Source: Pseudomonas palleroniana (GTDB taxonomy: Bacteria > Pseudomonadota > Gammaproteobacteria > Pseudomonadales > Pseudomonadaceae). Taken from it: 64,000 nucleotides of DNA. The notes under the pieces are model-generated. The model was not told the DNA's origin and ran no database searches. It worked only from the letters and a program-made list of their open reading frames with translations. The stretch spans positions 1 to 64,000 of the forward strand of contig NZ_PYWX01000042.1 in NCBI RefSeq assembly GCF_003031675.1, given 5' to 3'. Within the stretch, counting starts at the first letter, position 1. Every line of letters starts with the position of its first letter. Positions 62,733-64,000 of this stretch are shown piece after piece. Position numbers and translations under genes: made by a program.

Positions 62733-64000
62733 GTGTTATCGAACTGTTGGCGACACTGAAGCAAAAGGATGTGCAGCTGTCCGTCAAGGGCGATCAACTC
62801 GTGTTGCAGGGCAACAAGCTGGCCTTGAGCGAGCCGGGCGTGCTGGCATCGCTGCGCGAGCATAAAGCCGCGCTGATCGCCTTGATCAAGGCCGGCGATT
62901 ACTCGGCGCAGCGCGCTGGGCAACTCGAGGTTCCGGCCAATGCCATCCGCCCCGACTGCACCCGGATCACCCCGGCGCTGCTGCCGCTAGTCAACCTGAG
63001 CCAGGCGGCGATTGACCGTATCGTCGCCACGGTGCCCGGCGGCACCGCAAATGTGCAGGACATTTACCCGCTGGCGGCGCTTCAGCAGGGGATTTTCTAC
63101 CACCACGTCACGGCGCGCCAAGGCGACCTCTACCTGATGCGTTCACAGTTCGCGATCACCACGCGGCCGCGCCTGGAGGCTTTTGCCCAGGCCCTGCAGC
63201 AGGTGGTCAACCGTCACGACATCCTGCGCACCAGCATTGTCTGGGAGGGGTTGGATGAGCCGGTGCAAGTGGTCTGGCGCGAGTCGCAACTGATGATCGA
63301 CGAGGTGCTGCTCGACCCGGCTGAAGGGCCGATCACCGAGCAGTTGTACCGACGCTTCGACACCCGCTCGATGCATATGCCGCTGGGCCAGGCGCCGCTG
63401 TTGCGTGTGGTGTTCGCCGAAGACCCGGCCAACCAGCGGTGGGTGGCGATGTTGCTGTTCCATCACATCGCCATTGACCATGTGGGCATGCAGGTGGTGT
63501 ATCAGGAGATCCATGCCTGTCTGTACGGCAATGCCGAACAGCTCGGCGCGGCGGTGCCATACCGCAACTATGTGGCCCAGGCACGCCTGGGCACGACCGA
63601 GCAGGAGCATGAAGGGTTCTTTCGCGACATGCTTGGCGATCTGGATGAGCCGACCCTGCCTTTCGGTCATCAGGATGTGCAGGGCGACGAGCAGGTCGGC
63701 GAACAGGTGCATCGACTCGACGCCGAGTTGAGTCGACGCCTGCGCACCCAGGCCCGGCAGCAGGTGGTCAGCGTCGCCAGCCTGCATCATTTGGCCTGGG
63801 CCCAGGTGCTGGGGCGTATTTCCGGGCGTGACGATGTCGTGTTCGGCACCGTGCTGATGGGGCGCATGGGCGGTGCCGAGGGCAGTGAGCGCGGGCTGGG
63901 GCTGTTTATCAATACCTTACCGCTGCGTCTGGATGTGGGCGCACTGGACGTACAGGCCGCGGCCAAGGCCGCCCATGTGCGCCTGACGCGCCTGTTGGGG
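62729..64000 (+). CDS. Second lipopeptide NRPS, partial, with TubC-like docking domain
   Basis: The frame starts at GTG 62729, overlapping the first NRPS stop (GTGA), with GGAG upstream. It is open to the window end (424 codons seen). Residues 1-50 (MSVIELLATLKQKDVQLSVK, GDQLVLQGNKLALSE) resemble the TubC N-terminal docking domain. A condensation domain follows, with ANVQDIYPLAALQQGIFYHH, then VTARQGD (dual E/C type), and LLFHHIAIDH. The next adenylation domain is outside the window. The dual domain would epimerise the Ser loaded by module 3. In tolaasin the next residue is Leu. Confidence 0.88.

Overview
The window is chromosomal DNA from a fluorescent Pseudomonas, most likely the P. fluorescens subgroup. 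It carries gacA–uvrC–pgsA followed by tRNA-Gly, where gacA has a TTG start. It also carries AcdR/AcdS, DUF1652 and BvgAS-type genes, and three families of Pseudomonas REP palindromes. Most of it is GC-rich. One monoamine-oxidase-type gene (26780-28741) is visibly AT-richer than its surroundings.

Layout. 1-3.8 kb: a CoA-transferase/thiolase operon (atoDAB/dhcAB type) with a divergent LysR gene. 4.1-4.9 kb: non-coding, with nested REP elements, including a small inverted-repeat element that inserted into a REPIN and duplicated its target. 4.9-8.3 kb: sirtuin, CBS protein and topoisomerase III. 8.4-12.9 kb: MFS transporter and GMC dehydrogenase with a divergent LysR gene. 13-18.5 kb: DUF3857/transglutaminase protein, then an XRE/cupin regulator, glutamine-synthetase-like enzyme and HEAT-repeat DNA repair protein, with a divergent NTF2-like gene. 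18.5-24.6 kb: a REP-associated tyrosine transposase (RAYT) between REPs, an RcnB-like protein, an MFS transporter, DUF1652, a PAS-LuxR regulator, a membrane protein and an SLT-like lipoprotein. 24.6-28.7 kb: an unusual three-gene operon (IaaM-like flavin oxidase, nitrilase-superfamily hydrolase, membrane protein) that reads as an amino acid to amide to acid route. 29-31.2 kb: FKBP, GNAT and MgtC, the last with a long structured leader. 31.4-36.3 kb: BvgA/BvgS-like phosphorelay plus a degenerate stand-alone receiver. 36.2-38.8 kb: aldo/keto reductase and DAHP synthase. The DAHP synthase is preceded by two short ORFs rich in aromatic codons and a strong intrinsic terminator, which looks like attenuation control of the shikimate pathway. 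38.9-43.5 kb: frameshifted nitrilase, GNAT, gacA, uvrC, pgsA and tRNA-Gly. 43.6-46.4 kb: ACC deaminase with its Lrp-type regulator. 46.5-48 kb: GH18 chitinase.

48-64 kb: the start of a lipopeptide biosynthesis locus. It has a LuxR regulator, a NodT-type outer-membrane factor, a SyrD/PvdE-type ABC exporter, and an NRPS with three modules whose adenylation codes read by eye as Thr-Pro-Ser. A second NRPS starts with a TubC-like docking domain and runs off the window. A lipo-initiating first condensation domain plus Thr-Pro-Ser, followed by dual E/C-type domains, fits the N-terminus of tolaasin/sessilin-type lipopeptides (acyl-Dhb-Pro-Ser). Three 20-bp dyads resembling the syr-syp box stand before the exporter and NRPS genes, and a 33-codon ORF overlaps the NRPS start. 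Much of the window suits a root- or fungus-associated lifestyle (ACC deaminase, chitinase, lipopeptide, Gac control). All calls come from reading the sequence. No database search or folding program was run.
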